A DNA stretch of 64,000 bases, taken from NCBI RefSeq assembly GCF_017848315.1, contig NZ_JAFKEC010000012.1, positions 1 to 64,000 of the forward strand, read 5' to 3'. A program made the translations under genes and the position numbers. The notes under the pieces are model-generated. The model was not told the DNA's origin. It was given only the letters and a program-made list of their open reading frames with translations, and ran no database searches. Below are positions 26,075 through 35,059 of the stretch, in pieces; the stretch's first letter is position 1; every line of letters starts with the position of its first letter. The DNA is from Pseudomonas palmensis (GTDB taxonomy: Bacteria; Pseudomonadota; Gammaproteobacteria; Pseudomonadales; Pseudomonadaceae).

Positions 26075-27013
26075 TCACGCAGTGAGTCGCTCCGTCGCTT
26101 CAGTGGCGTGGTCGGACTGCAGTGCCAGTAGAAATTCCGAGGCCTCACGGGCCAAGCCACTGGCGCGGAAGATCGCACGCTTGTCTTCCTTGAGGATCTT
26201 CAGCCAGGAAGCCAGGTACTCCTCGTGGCGCAACTCTCCCTGAGTGGCGGTCAACGCGCAGAGAAACGCTGCACCCATTTCCGCGACCAGTTCCTCGAAG
26301 GCATAGGCTGCGGATCCGAACGCGTGTCCGCCGGTGATGCCATCGCGGTTCAGGCGCGATCGATGACCTGACCAGTGAGTCAGCTCATGCAGGGCCGTCG
26401 CGTAGTAGCTGCCGACGTCCTCGAATTGAGCCTTGGTGGGCAGCTGGATGCGATCGCGCAGCGGCTGATAGAACGCGCTATCGCCATAGCAATGCTCGAT
26501 CTGCGCGCCGCTCGCGAGCAACAGCTGCTCGGCTGGGGCATGGTCGATAAACGCCGTTGGCTCGGTGTGCTCATCAAGGTCTGGCTCCTCGCCAGGCAAG
26601 CCTTCGGTCTGCTCGATGTTGAACAGGCAGTGCGTGCGCAAGAGGGCGAACTGCACCATCTTGATGTTGCCCTGGTCATCGCGAACGACCTGGCCGTCCT
26701 CGTCGTGCGCCTCCTTGCTCATCGGTTTGTACAGCACCGCGAGGGTGGATTGCTCGCCCTTGCGTACATGGCCACCAGCTTTGCGTGCCTGGTTGAAGGT
26801 CAGCCAGCGATCCTGAGTGAAACCTCGCAGGCGCGCCTCGGCCCACAGCAGTGGAATGTTGATGCCGGCGTAGGGGCGTCTGGTGATGGCGTTGATGGGA
26901 AAAGGGGAGTCAGCACTTGAACCGGTGGTGGTCCAGGGTTTGATCCAGGGGATCACGCCTTGGCTCAAGGCGCTGACGATCTTGTTGGTGACATCCAGGT
27001 AAATATCGGACAT
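26075..27013 (-). CDS. ardC: ArdC-like antirestriction protein
   Basis: A 312-residue ArdC-type protein. The N-terminal ssDNA-binding domain (DUF1738) shows IVSALSQGVIPWIKPW, NAITRRPYAGINIPLLW and ARKAGGHVRKGEQST. The C-terminal zincin-like domain has ALHELTHWSGH (His and Glu of the metal site) and FEELVAEMGAAFL. ArdC proteins protect incoming single-stranded DNA during conjugation. GGAG lies about 7 bases before the ATG. The gene lies close to the relaxase, where early-expressed leading-region genes are usual. Confidence 0.92.
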   Translation of the reverse strand: MSDIYLDVTNKIVSALSQGVIPWIKPWTTTGSSADSPFPINAITRRPYAGINIPLLWAEARLRGFTQDRWLTFNQARKAGGHVRKGEQSTLAVLYKPMSKEAHDEDGQVVRDDQGNIKMVQFALLRTHCLFNIEQTEGLPGEEPDLDEHTEPTAFIDHAPAEQLLLASGAQIEHCYGDSAFYQPLRDRIQLPTKAQFEDVGSYYATALHELTHWSGHRSRLNRDGITGGHAFGSAAYAFEELVAEMGAAFLCALTATQGELRHEEYLASWLKILKEDKRAIFRASGLAREASEFLLALQSDHATEATERLTA

Positions 27014-27100
27014 GGCGTTCTCCAGGCGTGTAGGGGGAACGCTGCCCAGCCGGGAAGGGTTCCCGGTGGGGTAAGTGAGGCAGTAGCTGTGCTGACAAGG

Positions 27101-27424
27101 TCAGAGGGCGGCGATATCGACTCCGATTTCGCCGGGTAGCCGGATAAGCAGAAAAGCCGGGCCGCTGCGTGGCGTGATGCGAGCCAGCTGAAGCTGCGGC
27201 AGGTGAGCAGATACTGACGTGCCGTTGTGCCGCAAGCGGTCGAGTTGCAGCTCGATGGGGCAGTGTGAAGTACGCGGTGCTGAAGTCAGCACGCTGTTGA
27301 GCAGGTCTGCCAAGCGCAAGCCTGACTGTCCGATCGGTTCCTCGCCTGTGGCAGGTGCAATGAACTGCTGCCAAACGCCTGGGCTCAGCACCACCGCATT
27401 GGAAAAGCGCTTCGTCCAGGACAT
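27101..27424 (-). CDS. ICE-associated hypothetical protein
   Basis: A 107-residue protein starting MSWTKRFSNAVVLSPGVWQQ. No family named with confidence. It is probably co-transcribed with ArdC, which begins 87 bases downstream. ATG at 27424 follows a GGAGG site at ideal spacing, so it is preferred over the frame start at 27460. About 300 bases separate it from the DUF3085 gene upstream; that stretch has only a dubious frame (27467-27727). Confidence 0.6.
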   Translation of the reverse strand: MSWTKRFSNAVVLSPGVWQQFIAPATGEEPIGQSGLRLADLLNSVLTSAPRTSHCPIELQLDRLRHNGTSVSAHLPQLQLARITPRSGPAFLLIRLPGEIGVDIAAL

Positions 27425-27723
27425 TGCGGCCTCCGCGTAGCTGATCCCGCGACACCTCATGTGAGGTTAGTGCGTGGACCTGCTCAATCTGAAAAAGGCA
27501 TTGAGCAGGGTGCATCCATGTATTAAACCGCGCTTGGACGTGAGGTCAATCTCCGATCTACACCTCATATGGAGGGCTCTATCCAGGGAGTTCCAGCGAG
27601 GACTTCCGTCCTTGGGTTCCTGACAAACGGCGATCTTCAGCCGAATGAAGAAGGAGGCGAGAGGCGCCCAGAGAGGCCCGGTTAAGGTGCCGCTCTGGGT
27701 ACGCGTGGAGCTCGCTTCTGTGT

Positions 27724-28089
27724 TCAAGATTCGCCTGCCGAATCAACCTCGGCGGCCAGGTACAGGTGGGTGGAGGTGGCCTCAACCACCAGCGATCCTG
27801 CAGTGCCGCGAAGGCTGGCGAGGACAGGATCATCGATGTCGAAGTACTCGGCAAAATCATCGCCGCCGAATTCATCGCAGGCGCGATTCCACCAGGTGTC
27901 GAAGTCGTCGACGTTGGGGTTGCAGCCAGTGGCATAGGCCACGCGTTTGCGGCCACCGCCATCCGGTTTGCTTTCGCCGATCTCGGACATGAGGTAAACA
28001 CCGTGGTCTTTCACCAATATCAATCTGCAACCATTGATACCGGCCTCGGCCAACACGGCGTGAAGTTCAGTGCCTGTGAAACGCAGCAT
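27724..28089 (-). CDS. DUF3085-domain protein
   Basis: A 121-residue protein with the DUF3085 core: RFTGTELHAVLAEAG, LILVKDHGVYLMSE, RKRVAYATGCNP and DFDTWWNRACDEFGGDDFAE. DUF3085 genes are common on ICEs and plasmids near ArdC; function unknown. ATG at 28089 follows GGAGG at 7 bases; an upstream frame to 28173 adds an unrelated stretch. Confidence 0.8.
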   Translation of the reverse strand: MLRFTGTELHAVLAEAGINGCRLILVKDHGVYLMSEIGESKPDGGGRKRVAYATGCNPNVDDFDTWWNRACDEFGGDDFAEYFDIDDPVLASLRGTAGSLVVEATSTHLYLAAEVDSAGES

Positions 28090-28554
28090 GATGAGATCCT
28101 CCAGAGGGTGCGGAGGAACGCCGTCCCGTGTGGGAGAGTTCCCAGCACTGGAATGGATGTGAGTAAAGTGCATCGAAGACGCAGGCTCAGTGAGCCCGGG
28201 GGATTAGAGAGCGTTCATCACCGGGGAATGGTGACCATGCGAGCTGCCGAACGCGAATCGCATTTCGGGGTAACCATCACATGCGTGACGTAGCCTCAAA
28301 GGTTATGGCTACCTGGGTGCTGGAAAACCAGCGATTGCACAATTGGTGTACCAAGCGAACCGATATAGCGTCAATGGCGTTTTTCGGTGGAATCAGCGGT
28401 CGCGATCCAATGAGCGCCATTGGCGAATAATCCGCGTTGTCCAAGTGATCAACGGTCAAGGAATTTAGTGAGGGAGGAGTAAGCTAGAGCTTGGATCCAA
28501 ATTGGCGGTAGCGGCTTGAGCGCGATCGCAGTGAAGGGTATCGGAGGCAATCAA
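28090..28554. other. divergent regulatory region, possible origin-type repeats
   Basis: A 465-base gap between the minus-strand DUF3085 gene and the plus-strand gene at 28555. It contains an imperfect inverted repeat at about 28231-28283 with arms ATGGTGACC..ATGCGA and TCGCAT..GGTAACCAT. This could be an operator or part of an oriT; there is no direct evidence. No protein gene seen. Confidence 0.35.
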
Positions 28555-28911
28555 ATGTCGACTCCAGCATCCTCGACTTCTGGCCGGACCGGCATCGGCA
28601 AGTATCTCATTCGCGCTGCGGTTGGTGCTGGCCGAGTGGTAAACAGATTCGAATCCAAGGTTTTGAACTCCAGCGTTCTGGCCTCCGTGCCGTTCAAGTA
28701 TCGCAAAATTGGCTTTTATGTAATTAAGTTGATTCTGATGCTCGCCGTTGCTTCAGTTGCGATTTCTCTCGCGCTCGGGATGCTTACTGTGTGGACCATT
28801 GCCGCGCTGCCAATCAGCACTGAGAGACAGCCCCGGATCCATGAAATGAGCCACCCTCAACATTATCTTAGATTCCCAGAAATGTACGACGACAATGGAG
28901 CCCCCAGGTGA
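28555..28911 (+). CDS. ICE membrane protein, possibly DUF3742-like
   Basis: A 118-residue protein with a polar start (MSTPASSTSGRTGIGKYL), an amphipathic region and a strong membrane segment (VIKLILMLAVASVAISLALG, extending to about residue 85). Position next to TraG and overall layout resemble the DUF3742 proteins of PFGI-1-class elements, but the match is not firm. ATG at 28555 follows GGAGG. It converges with TraG, 4 bases apart. Confidence 0.55.
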   Translation: MSTPASSTSGRTGIGKYLIRAAVGAGRVVNRFESKVLNSSVLASVPFKYRKIGFYVIKLILMLAVASVAISLALGMLTVWTIAALPISTERQPRIHEMSHPQHYLRFPEMYDDNGAPR

Positions 28912-28915
28912 TTGG

Positions 28916-30454
28916 TTATTTCAGTCTGCGGGCACCGGACATGACCTGTGAGGATCCTTTCTCTGCTTGTACCTGAGCACCTTCTGTTCCCCGGGTGAGG
29001 AGCGTTTGCATACCGCTACCCACGTTGTATCCCGCCCAACTCATGACGCCGAGGAAAAACATCGGCAGCACTACGAACATTGCACCCATTACGTACTCAA
29101 TCACCTGCGCGGTGACTGTCCCATCCATGAACCCTGCTGTCGGCAACGACAACAGTGCCTGGTCTGTGGCCGATACCTGGTTATACAGCGTTTCCAGCAT
29201 GCTCGAGTCGATCCAGCGCGCGAGCTCCCACCAGAAAGTCAGCATGTGCAGGGTGAATAGCGCGAATGTAATCGTCATGAGCGCCTTGAGCTGGTAGGTG
29301 CTGATCAACAGTACCAGCGGCAGACTGATGATCGTGCCCATGATCAAAAAGGCCTGGACCATCGGCAATGCCGCGCGAAGTGCATTCATCGCTGGGAAGT
29401 TGCTGAACGAGCCCAAGGCCAGGCCGGTGTTGGTGGCTAGGTTGTTCAGTCCTTGCGTCAGCGAACCGCCGCGGGCGCTGCTGCCGTAGTCCTGAAACAC
29501 CTGCCCAGGTGCCATGCTTAATGATTGCTGCCGTGGGCTTACCAGCTCGCGTAAGGTGGCGTCTTCGACCTCCGTAGAGGTGCGCCCCGTCAGCCAGCCC
29601 CGTAGCTGCGATAGCAGTGATGGATCGACCTCGGCCACCAAGCGATCGCGCAGTCCGATCGTGCCGTCGCTCCACCACTGCTTGCAGGTAGGGTAGCCAG
29701 CGCCGTTATCAAGCTGAGGCAGGGAGGTGTCCCGGGTCTCGTCGTACGGCCAATCGACACGGGGCATCCGCGAGCGATCGGTATCGTAGTAGCCCGGTGT
29801 GTTGAGCAGGTAGGTCGAGCCTATCCAGGACGCATCGTAACTTTGCGACTCGTCCAGCTCGGGGCGATTGGTGAACAGCCGCGAGCGCGAAAAGCCATAG
29901 CAGTCTCGGGTGAAGTCGGCGACTTCCTGCAGCAGCACTTGGTCATTGATGCGCGAGCTGTCGATCTCCATGCGCATCGCTCGGATGTCGGGCGCGCACG
30001 GAATCGATGCGGTCGCCGCGGCGGTGATGCCTTTGCTCATGGCATGCACGAGGAACCACCACACCGGCACGTTCGCTGACTTCTCGCCGATGGTGTTGAA
30101 GGTCGTACCCCAGGCCGTGTCGGCGGGCCTGGCCATGGACACGCCACAGCGCTGGCTCGCGGCATCGTCAAAAGTCACGGAGGACAGGTTCAGCGGGAAG
30201 AACGGCATGCAGCCGAACAGAATGACCACGTAGCTCATCCACAACCGGTTCTCGACGCGAGGGATCGACAGCAGGCCTTTGTTGCCTTCGTCAGCACCCT
30301 GTTGGCGGGCCGACAGCCATTCCTGCAGGATGACCGCACCGAAGGGGGCGGCGAACAGCCCGGTGTCCACCAGCGTATTCCAGATGCCGTTGTTGATGAT
30401 CCAGGCCAGCAGCGACAGGTAGTACTCAAGGTAGCTGTTGGTGCTCATGTTCAT
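28916..30454 (-). CDS. TraG-like T4SS mating-pair protein (TraG_N)
   Basis: A 512-residue membrane protein with the TraG N-terminal domain: LAWIINNGIWNTLVDTGLFA, PFGAVILQEWL, CGVSMARPADTAWG and VPVWWFLVHAMSKGITAA. Several hydrophobic helices lie at both ends. It is an inner-membrane component needed for mating-pair formation and stabilisation. It is the last gene of the minus-strand T4SS operon; the product ends in a charged, Ser/Gln-rich tail. An intact periplasmic C-terminal TraG domain, as in F plasmid, is absent, which is normal for this ICE class. Confidence 0.88.
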   Translation of the reverse strand: MNMSTNSYLEYYLSLLAWIINNGIWNTLVDTGLFAAPFGAVILQEWLSARQQGADEGNKGLLSIPRVENRLWMSYVVILFGCMPFFPLNLSSVTFDDAASQRCGVSMARPADTAWGTTFNTIGEKSANVPVWWFLVHAMSKGITAAATASIPCAPDIRAMRMEIDSSRINDQVLLQEVADFTRDCYGFSRSRLFTNRPELDESQSYDASWIGSTYLLNTPGYYDTDRSRMPRVDWPYDETRDTSLPQLDNGAGYPTCKQWWSDGTIGLRDRLVAEVDPSLLSQLRGWLTGRTSTEVEDATLRELVSPRQQSLSMAPGQVFQDYGSSARGGSLTQGLNNLATNTGLALGSFSNFPAMNALRAALPMVQAFLIMGTIISLPLVLLISTYQLKALMTITFALFTLHMLTFWWELARWIDSSMLETLYNQVSATDQALLSLPTAGFMDGTVTAQVIEYVMGAMFVVLPMFFLGVMSWAGYNVGSGMQTLLTRGTEGAQVQAEKGSSQVMSGARRLK

Positions 30455-30463
30455 GGCCGCACC

Positions 30464-30769
30464 TCACACGCGAGACAGTTCGACCAGAATGATCGAGCTG
30501 AAGCCGATCAACCCGATACGCTTTAGCCGTTGCTGGTCCACAGGCGAAGGCCGCATGCGCAACGCTGCGGCCCAACCGGTGAAGATCAGGGTGTACAGCA
30601 GGATGCGCCACCACGCGAAGTAGGCGGCAGTTGCCCGGGTTGGTGCGAGCCAATCCAGTTGGGCGGCGGGCAGTTGTAGTGCCCTCCAGGCAATCAGCCA
30701 CATGATCAGCATGGCGCCGATGATCAGCAGCATGTGGACGATCAGTGATCTCATAGATGACGTGATCAT
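30464..30769 (-). CDS. T4SS-operon small membrane protein
   Basis: A 101-residue protein with two or three membrane helices (LLIIGAMLIMWLIAWRAL, AWWRILLYTLIFTGWAAAL, LIGFSSIILVEL). It overlaps the stop of the TIGR03755 gene by 4 bases and precedes TraG by 9 bases. It belongs to the T4SS operon by position; no separate function is known. Confidence 0.75.
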   Translation of the reverse strand: MITSSMRSLIVHMLLIIGAMLIMWLIAWRALQLPAAQLDWLAPTRATAAYFAWWRILLYTLIFTGWAAALRMRPSPVDQQRLKRIGLIGFSSIILVELSRV

Positions 30770-32124
30770 GGCGTGCTCTTCTCCTGTTCAGCCCGGCGCA
30801 GTCGGTCCGGCATCGGGTCGCGCTGATCGATGCTGCGCGAGGCGTCGGCACCGCCGGCGTGGCGATCAAGAACCAGGCTGGCGGTATTGGTGGCCAGCGA
30901 CTGGCGTACCTGCAGCTCGGTTTGCAGCAGGCGGATCTCCCGTTCCAGGGTTTCGACGTTGCTGTTGAGGGCGGTAGTGGCGGGCTGCGCCGACGCCACG
31001 TTCGGCTCATGGCTGCCAGCGAACAGCGTGCGCTGCAGCAGCATCGCCTTGTAGATCACGCTGGACAGCGCGGTCTCACTGGCCAGGCGCCGGGCCAGCA
31101 AGTTCTGGTCGGGATCATCGCGCAGCCCCTCGATGACGCCGCGCGAGACCTGCAACAAGGGGCTGGAGACCTTGCTGAGGTTCTCTGGGGTAGGCTGGTC
31201 GGCGTCAGAGACCATGCGCTGCAAGCCTTCCAAGTGTTCCGTGTAGGTTTCCTGGATCAACGGCGACAGGCCTGTCCCGGCGGTTACGCGCAACGTCTCG
31301 CAGTCATCGCAGGTTTCCACCTCGGATTCACCGAGCACCCGTGTCGCCCATTCCGAGGCCTCCTCGGGGCTCGACCAGGCTTGGCAGATGGCGCCATTCT
31401 GGCAAGCCGAGCCGACGGCGGAGGTGTCCTCGACGGCCCGGTTGTGCAGCAGGTTGTAGCCGGCCTTGACCACGTCCGAGGTCACCCGGATAGGTTGCTG
31501 GCCGTTGCCGCCAGCTTTCTGCCCACCGACCCAGCTGACGCCCTTGTTGCCGTTGTTCGACTCGGTATCCTTCACCGCCATTACGGCATCGCCGCCGGAC
31601 TGCTCGAGGTTGTGCTGCATTTCCTGGTTCTGAGCCAGCGCGCCCCAGCCGGCCTGGTCGACCTTGTCGGCCATTTTCGCGGCCATTGCCTGGCAGGTGA
31701 GTTTGGAACGATCGAAGTCGATGCGCCCCTGCAGCACGCCATTGCTCAGCAGCTCATACAGCCCAGGGTTGGCGCGCTGAATGATCATCGCCGGCAGCGA
31801 CATGACCGCCTGTGTGGCGTTCTGGATGACGTTGCCCATGATCTGCTGGAAGCCCTGGGTGGCGCCATTGAGCTGGTTCTGCAGGGTGTTCGAGAGGTTC
31901 ATGTTTCCGCACATCATGTTGGCCCGCCAGGACATGCCGACGCCGAGGCCGTTTGGACGGTAAAGCGAGGAGGGCGCACCGGCAGCGGAGCCGCCGCCGA
32001 TGGTGTACATCACGCGGTCATCCAGGACCTGGGCTTGGTCCCCGAGGTGGTAGCCGTTCTCTGCGGCATGGCCTGCGGCAGACACAAGGAAGCACACCAA
32101 CCCGAGCGCGAGGTGTTTCATCAC
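30766..32124 (-). CDS. ICE protein TIGR03755 (PFL_4711 family)
   Basis: A 452-residue exported protein: a cleavable signal (LALGLVCFLVSAAGHAAE) and the family start YHLGDQAQVLDDRVMYTIGG, then MSWRANMMCGNMNLSNTLQN. The later part has paired cysteines (CETC-like: VETCDDCETLRV) and a long C-terminal helix. PFGI-1-class elements encode this protein between TIGR03756 and TraG; it is probably a periplasmic T4SS part similar in role to TraH. Its ATG overlaps the upstream stop. Confidence 0.88.
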   Translation of the reverse strand: MMKHLALGLVCFLVSAAGHAAENGYHLGDQAQVLDDRVMYTIGGGSAAGAPSSLYRPNGLGVGMSWRANMMCGNMNLSNTLQNQLNGATQGFQQIMGNVIQNATQAVMSLPAMIIQRANPGLYELLSNGVLQGRIDFDRSKLTCQAMAAKMADKVDQAGWGALAQNQEMQHNLEQSGGDAVMAVKDTESNNGNKGVSWVGGQKAGGNGQQPIRVTSDVVKAGYNLLHNRAVEDTSAVGSACQNGAICQAWSSPEEASEWATRVLGESEVETCDDCETLRVTAGTGLSPLIQETYTEHLEGLQRMVSDADQPTPENLSKVSSPLLQVSRGVIEGLRDDPDQNLLARRLASETALSSVIYKAMLLQRTLFAGSHEPNVASAQPATTALNSNVETLEREIRLLQTELQVRQSLATNTASLVLDRHAGGADASRSIDQRDPMPDRLRRAEQEKSTP

Positions 32125-33098
32125 TGGCCTCCATCAAAGTCGATGCTAAACAGAAACGTCTGACCCATACGCTGGCAGCAGCGGTAGGGCCGCCACAGCG
32201 ACCAGGCATAGGCGCCGTCGGCGCTCTGGATCGTTGGGCTGGGGAAGATGGCGCAGGTGTTCTGGATCACCGGGACCAGCAACTGCCAGCGGTGGTTGTT
32301 GACGTTGTTCTCCATCACCGGCTGCGGCGGCCAGTAGCCGGGAGCCGGCATCGGCTGCAGCGGCAGATAAACGTGCGGCTGGCCGACGCGGGTAATGAAG
32401 TCGCTGGCGCGTTGGGCCATCACGGCAGCCGCCTTGAAATCATCAGGCTGCACCAGAAAGCCGTGTCGCGGATACACGCTGCCCCACATGTCTCCGAGTG
32501 CCTGGTTGCCGATCTCGCGCATCCCCGGGACCAGTGCCTGTGGGTAGACGGACTCGGGGATCGCCTGGCGCCACGCCAGCGGGTCGAGCGTGCTGAGGTA
32601 GTAGGGCGCAAACGGTATGGCTCCGCTTGGGCACGCATAACCGAATGTATGCGCCAAAGCGGTGAGGGCTGCCCCGCCGGGATGGCCAATGCCGTCGACA
32701 TTCTTGAATCTGGGCAGGTTATCGCGCTGCGGCGAAGGCGTGATCAGGTTGCCACCCCCTTGCGACGCCGGCGTCGGTGCCGACAGCCCTGACATTTCGT
32801 TCCAGGGATTGGCGCCGGTATCGGAATAGCTCGATACCACCAGCTCGGGAATGAAGTGGCGGATCTTCGGTGAGGTTCGCACCGTGCAGCCGAAGGGTGT
32901 ACAGAGCAGCCAGTAGCAGATGCCGACAACCCGGTACTCCAGGCACTGCAGCGAAGAGACGGAGGCGATGAGCGTTGGCGTGGTCAATGCCAGACACTGC
33001 TCGGCGGCCACCAGCAGAGCAGCCGCGGTGAAGGCACGGCCACGGCGAGCCTTTCTGGATTTCGGCGCTTTGCTTCGGGTGAAGGCGGTGACGTTCAT
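32121..33098 (-). CDS. ICE protein TIGR03756 (PFL_4710 family)
   Basis: A 325-residue exported protein. The N-terminus is basic then hydrophobic (AFTAAALLVAAEQCLAL), followed by ECYWxxC-like cysteines in CLEYRVVGICYWLLCTPFGC, and a C-terminal VIQNTCAIFPSP. This is the TraU-like family of PFGI-1-class elements, working in the periplasm during mating-pair formation. ATG at 33098 is chosen as the first Met before the signal-like region; the frame is open to 33257. Usually a DUF1525 (TIGR03757) gene lies just upstream; here there is foreign sequence. Confidence 0.85.
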   Translation of the reverse strand: MNVTAFTRSKAPKSRKARRGRAFTAAALLVAAEQCLALTTPTLIASVSSLQCLEYRVVGICYWLLCTPFGCTVRTSPKIRHFIPELVVSSYSDTGANPWNEMSGLSAPTPASQGGGNLITPSPQRDNLPRFKNVDGIGHPGGAALTALAHTFGYACPSGAIPFAPYYLSTLDPLAWRQAIPESVYPQALVPGMREIGNQALGDMWGSVYPRHGFLVQPDDFKAAAVMAQRASDFITRVGQPHVYLPLQPMPAPGYWPPQPVMENNVNNHRWQLLVPVIQNTCAIFPSPTIQSADGAYAWSLWRPYRCCQRMGQTFLFSIDFDGGQ

Positions 33099-33247
33099 GG
33101 GCAACGCTCGGCAGGTGGCAGCGGTGTGCATCCGTGCGCCAAGTTTCAGCATCGTGTATCCGAGGCAGGTGGTGGGTCGACAAACCGCGACCAGGACGAT
33201 CGTATTAGTAAGTGGCCAGATGAAAGGGGCTGATAAGGCAGTAGGGC

Positions 33248-33267
33248 AGGAGTACAAATGTACTCCT
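33248..33267. promoter_or_regulatory. palindromic operator, LexA2-like
   Basis: AGGAGTACAAATGTACTCCT has two 9-bp perfect arms. Its core AGTAC-N4-GTACT is close to AGTAC-N4-GTGCT, the site reported for the second LexA of P. putida. It lies upstream of the minus-strand TIGR03756 gene and about 190 bases before the plus-strand holin gene. Confidence 0.5.
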
Positions 33268-33377
33268 GTATCGCGTTATCGAATGCTGAGCGCAATGAGG
33301 CAAAGGTGGTCGTTTGACTTCGAGGATCTCGGCCGGGACCTCATCGGTAATCCGCTCATACCTTTCGGCGCAACGAG

Positions 33378-33408
33378 AACCCTGCCATCAGGCGGGGTTT
33401 TCTTTTTC
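33378..33408 (+). terminator. rho-independent terminator
   Basis: AACCCTGCC / GGCGGGGTT stem, ATCA loop, followed by a T-rich tail. It ends some plus-strand transcript just before the holin gene; no gene is visible between the palindrome and this terminator, so a short untranslated RNA or a decayed gene is possible. Confidence 0.8.
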
Positions 33409-33437
33409 CGGCGTCGTGCTTTGCCAATGAGGCTTAC

Positions 33438-33785
33438 ATGAACAGCGAGCAACAAACGTTAGCCGACCTGCCGATCTGGATGGTGATCGTGCTGTCCCTG
33501 GTCGGTGGTGTTTCGGGAGAGATGTGGCGGGCGGATATGGCGGGTGCTCGCGGTTGGGGGCTGTTTCGCCGGTTGGCGTTGCGCTCTGGTGCCTGTGTGA
33601 CCTGCGGGCTTTCGACCAACATGCTGCTGTACGCCCTCGGCGTTTCGGTCTGGGCGGCAGCAGCGGTTGGTTGCTTGGCTGCGATAGCTGGCGCCGATGT
33701 TGCTATCAACCTCTACATGCGCTGGGCCGCGAAGCGTCTGGGGCTGGAGCGGGTGCCTCCGGCCAGCGGCGAAACGGGGCAGTGA
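33438..33785 (+). CDS. phage/pyocin-type holin
   Basis: A 115-residue holin like those of Pseudomonas R-pyocins and prophages: LPIWMVIVLSLVGGVSGEMW, LFRRLALRSGACVTCGLSTN, AAAAVGCLAAIAGADVAI and YMRWAAKRLG. Two or three membrane helices. Holins make inner-membrane holes for endolysin release. No endolysin or structural phage gene follows, so it is an orphan inside the ICE, probably a leftover of a pyocin/prophage fragment. Confidence 0.85.
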   Translation: MNSEQQTLADLPIWMVIVLSLVGGVSGEMWRADMAGARGWGLFRRLALRSGACVTCGLSTNMLLYALGVSVWAAAAVGCLAAIAGADVAINLYMRWAAKRLGLERVPPASGETGQ

Positions 33786-33826
33786 CCACCGGCGGATGCT
33801 GGCCCGGGCGGCGCCCTCCGATTTTT

Positions 33827-33849
33827 GGGTCCTCCCCTGGGGAGGACCC
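33827..33849. repeat. perfect inverted repeat
   Basis: GGGTCCTCCCC and its exact inverse around a single T. No T run follows on either strand, so it does not look like an ordinary terminator. It lies after the holin gene. Confidence 0.7.
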
Positions 33850-33957
33850 CTGCACGGGGGCCAAGACTGTTAAATTCATTGTGTAAGTGTTGATCTAAGT
33901 ATGTCTGTTCTATTAAATTGCTACTTTTTCTAAGCAGGTTAAGTAGGTCCGAATTTT

Positions 33958-34959
33958 ATGCCGGTGGCTAATTTAATTAAAGTGTCCGACATACCGTATT
34001 TTGATATGTCACAAGCGGGAGGTAAGTTCTTTGGGTCGCTGATTTTCTTTGGTGAGGGGAAGTGGCGAAGTTGGTTGCACGTAGGAGGTGGGAATTTAGA
34101 GGAGACTGGCACCATACCGGCTGAGGGTTGCTACTATGGAACAGTTCCGGAACGACCTACGGACTTGTTCCTGAGTTTCCTTGACTTTATTCTGCAGAGG
34201 GCAAGCTTTTCTGAACTCAAGAAGCCCATTGCAGGAATTCAGGACGATTTGTTTAATCTTTCTGCAAGTCTCGCTAAAGTCGCTCATATCCATAAGACTA
34301 GAGGCTCGATAGGTCTGGGCGCGGGACGAATGATTATCACCGAGATTGAGTATGTGTTCTCTATCTGTAGGAGTATGATCGATTTGTTTCAGGAGGTTGT
34401 GGCAAAACTGTGGGAGAAAGTTAGGTTTAAAGAAGAATATGCGCTTCAAAAGAAAAAGCTGAAAACTTCATTTCGTGAAATGGTTTGGTTTCAGGGGAAG
34501 TTGTCAACTCAGGAGGAGCTTGAGTCTAGGTTTGGCCTACCATCAGTATGGGCTAAATTCTATCTTCGGCATGTCGATTTTTTTCAAATAATAAGAGTTT
34601 TTCGTGACAATATTATCCATAATGGCTCCCAGGTCCAGACTGTTTTTGAGGGTGATCATGATTACCTGTTGAATTTTCATGATAGCCCTTTTGTTGGTAT
34701 GGGGGTCTGGTATGACAAAGAAAGAGTTTCTGGGGATTTTGTACCGCTAATGCCAGCTCTAGCTATGGTCGCTTATCGAACTATTTTGATTTGCGATGAT
34801 TTTGCAGAAATGGTGACTAGAACTTTAGAGCCGGGTAAGCCTCTGGTGCCTGGTATGACGCTGTTTATGCGAGGGTTCTTTAACGAGCACTTTACAACAG
34901 TCTTGGATGATGCCCAAAAGCGTTACTTATTAGGAGTCGAGCAAGGCATTAGAGGGTGA
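33958..34959 (+). CDS. hypothetical protein with HEPN-like motif
   Basis: A 333-residue AT-rich gene with no named family. A long helical middle (residues about 75-230) ends with VFRDNIIHNG, which has the R-x4-H spacing of HEPN RNases. The C-terminal 100 residues are mixed and include WYDKERVSGDFVPLMPALAM. Its low GC relative to the ICE genes and position inside an insertion suggest recent acquisition. A defence or toxin role is possible but not shown; there is no obvious antitoxin partner. Confidence 0.55.
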   Translation: MPVANLIKVSDIPYFDMSQAGGKFFGSLIFFGEGKWRSWLHVGGGNLEETGTIPAEGCYYGTVPERPTDLFLSFLDFILQRASFSELKKPIAGIQDDLFNLSASLAKVAHIHKTRGSIGLGAGRMIITEIEYVFSICRSMIDLFQEVVAKLWEKVRFKEEYALQKKKLKTSFREMVWFQGKLSTQEELESRFGLPSVWAKFYLRHVDFFQIIRVFRDNIIHNGSQVQTVFEGDHDYLLNFHDSPFVGMGVWYDKERVSGDFVPLMPALAMVAYRTILICDDFAEMVTRTLEPGKPLVPGMTLFMRGFFNEHFTTVLDDAQKRYLLGVEQGIRG

Positions 34960-35059
34960 TCGAAAGAGGAAGGAATTCGCTTTGAAGCATTCTGCGCAGG
35001 CCCAGATGTCGGCATGCGCAGGCCAAAGCACTCATCCCCCTCCCGCCGACGGGCTTCGT

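Noticed and set aside
27467..27727. Possible 86-codon gene between DUF3085 and the next ICE gene
   Set aside because: It starts on the DUF3085 stop (ATGA) but the sequence looks random and has no ribosome site; not enough support.
30859..32163. 434-codon plus-strand frame opposite TIGR03755
   Set aside because: The minus strand carries a clear T4SS family protein with overlap-coupled neighbours; the plus frame is a high-GC shadow.
33827..33849. Terminator after the holin gene
   Set aside because: The inverted repeat is perfect but has no T run on either strand, so it is listed as a repeat only.
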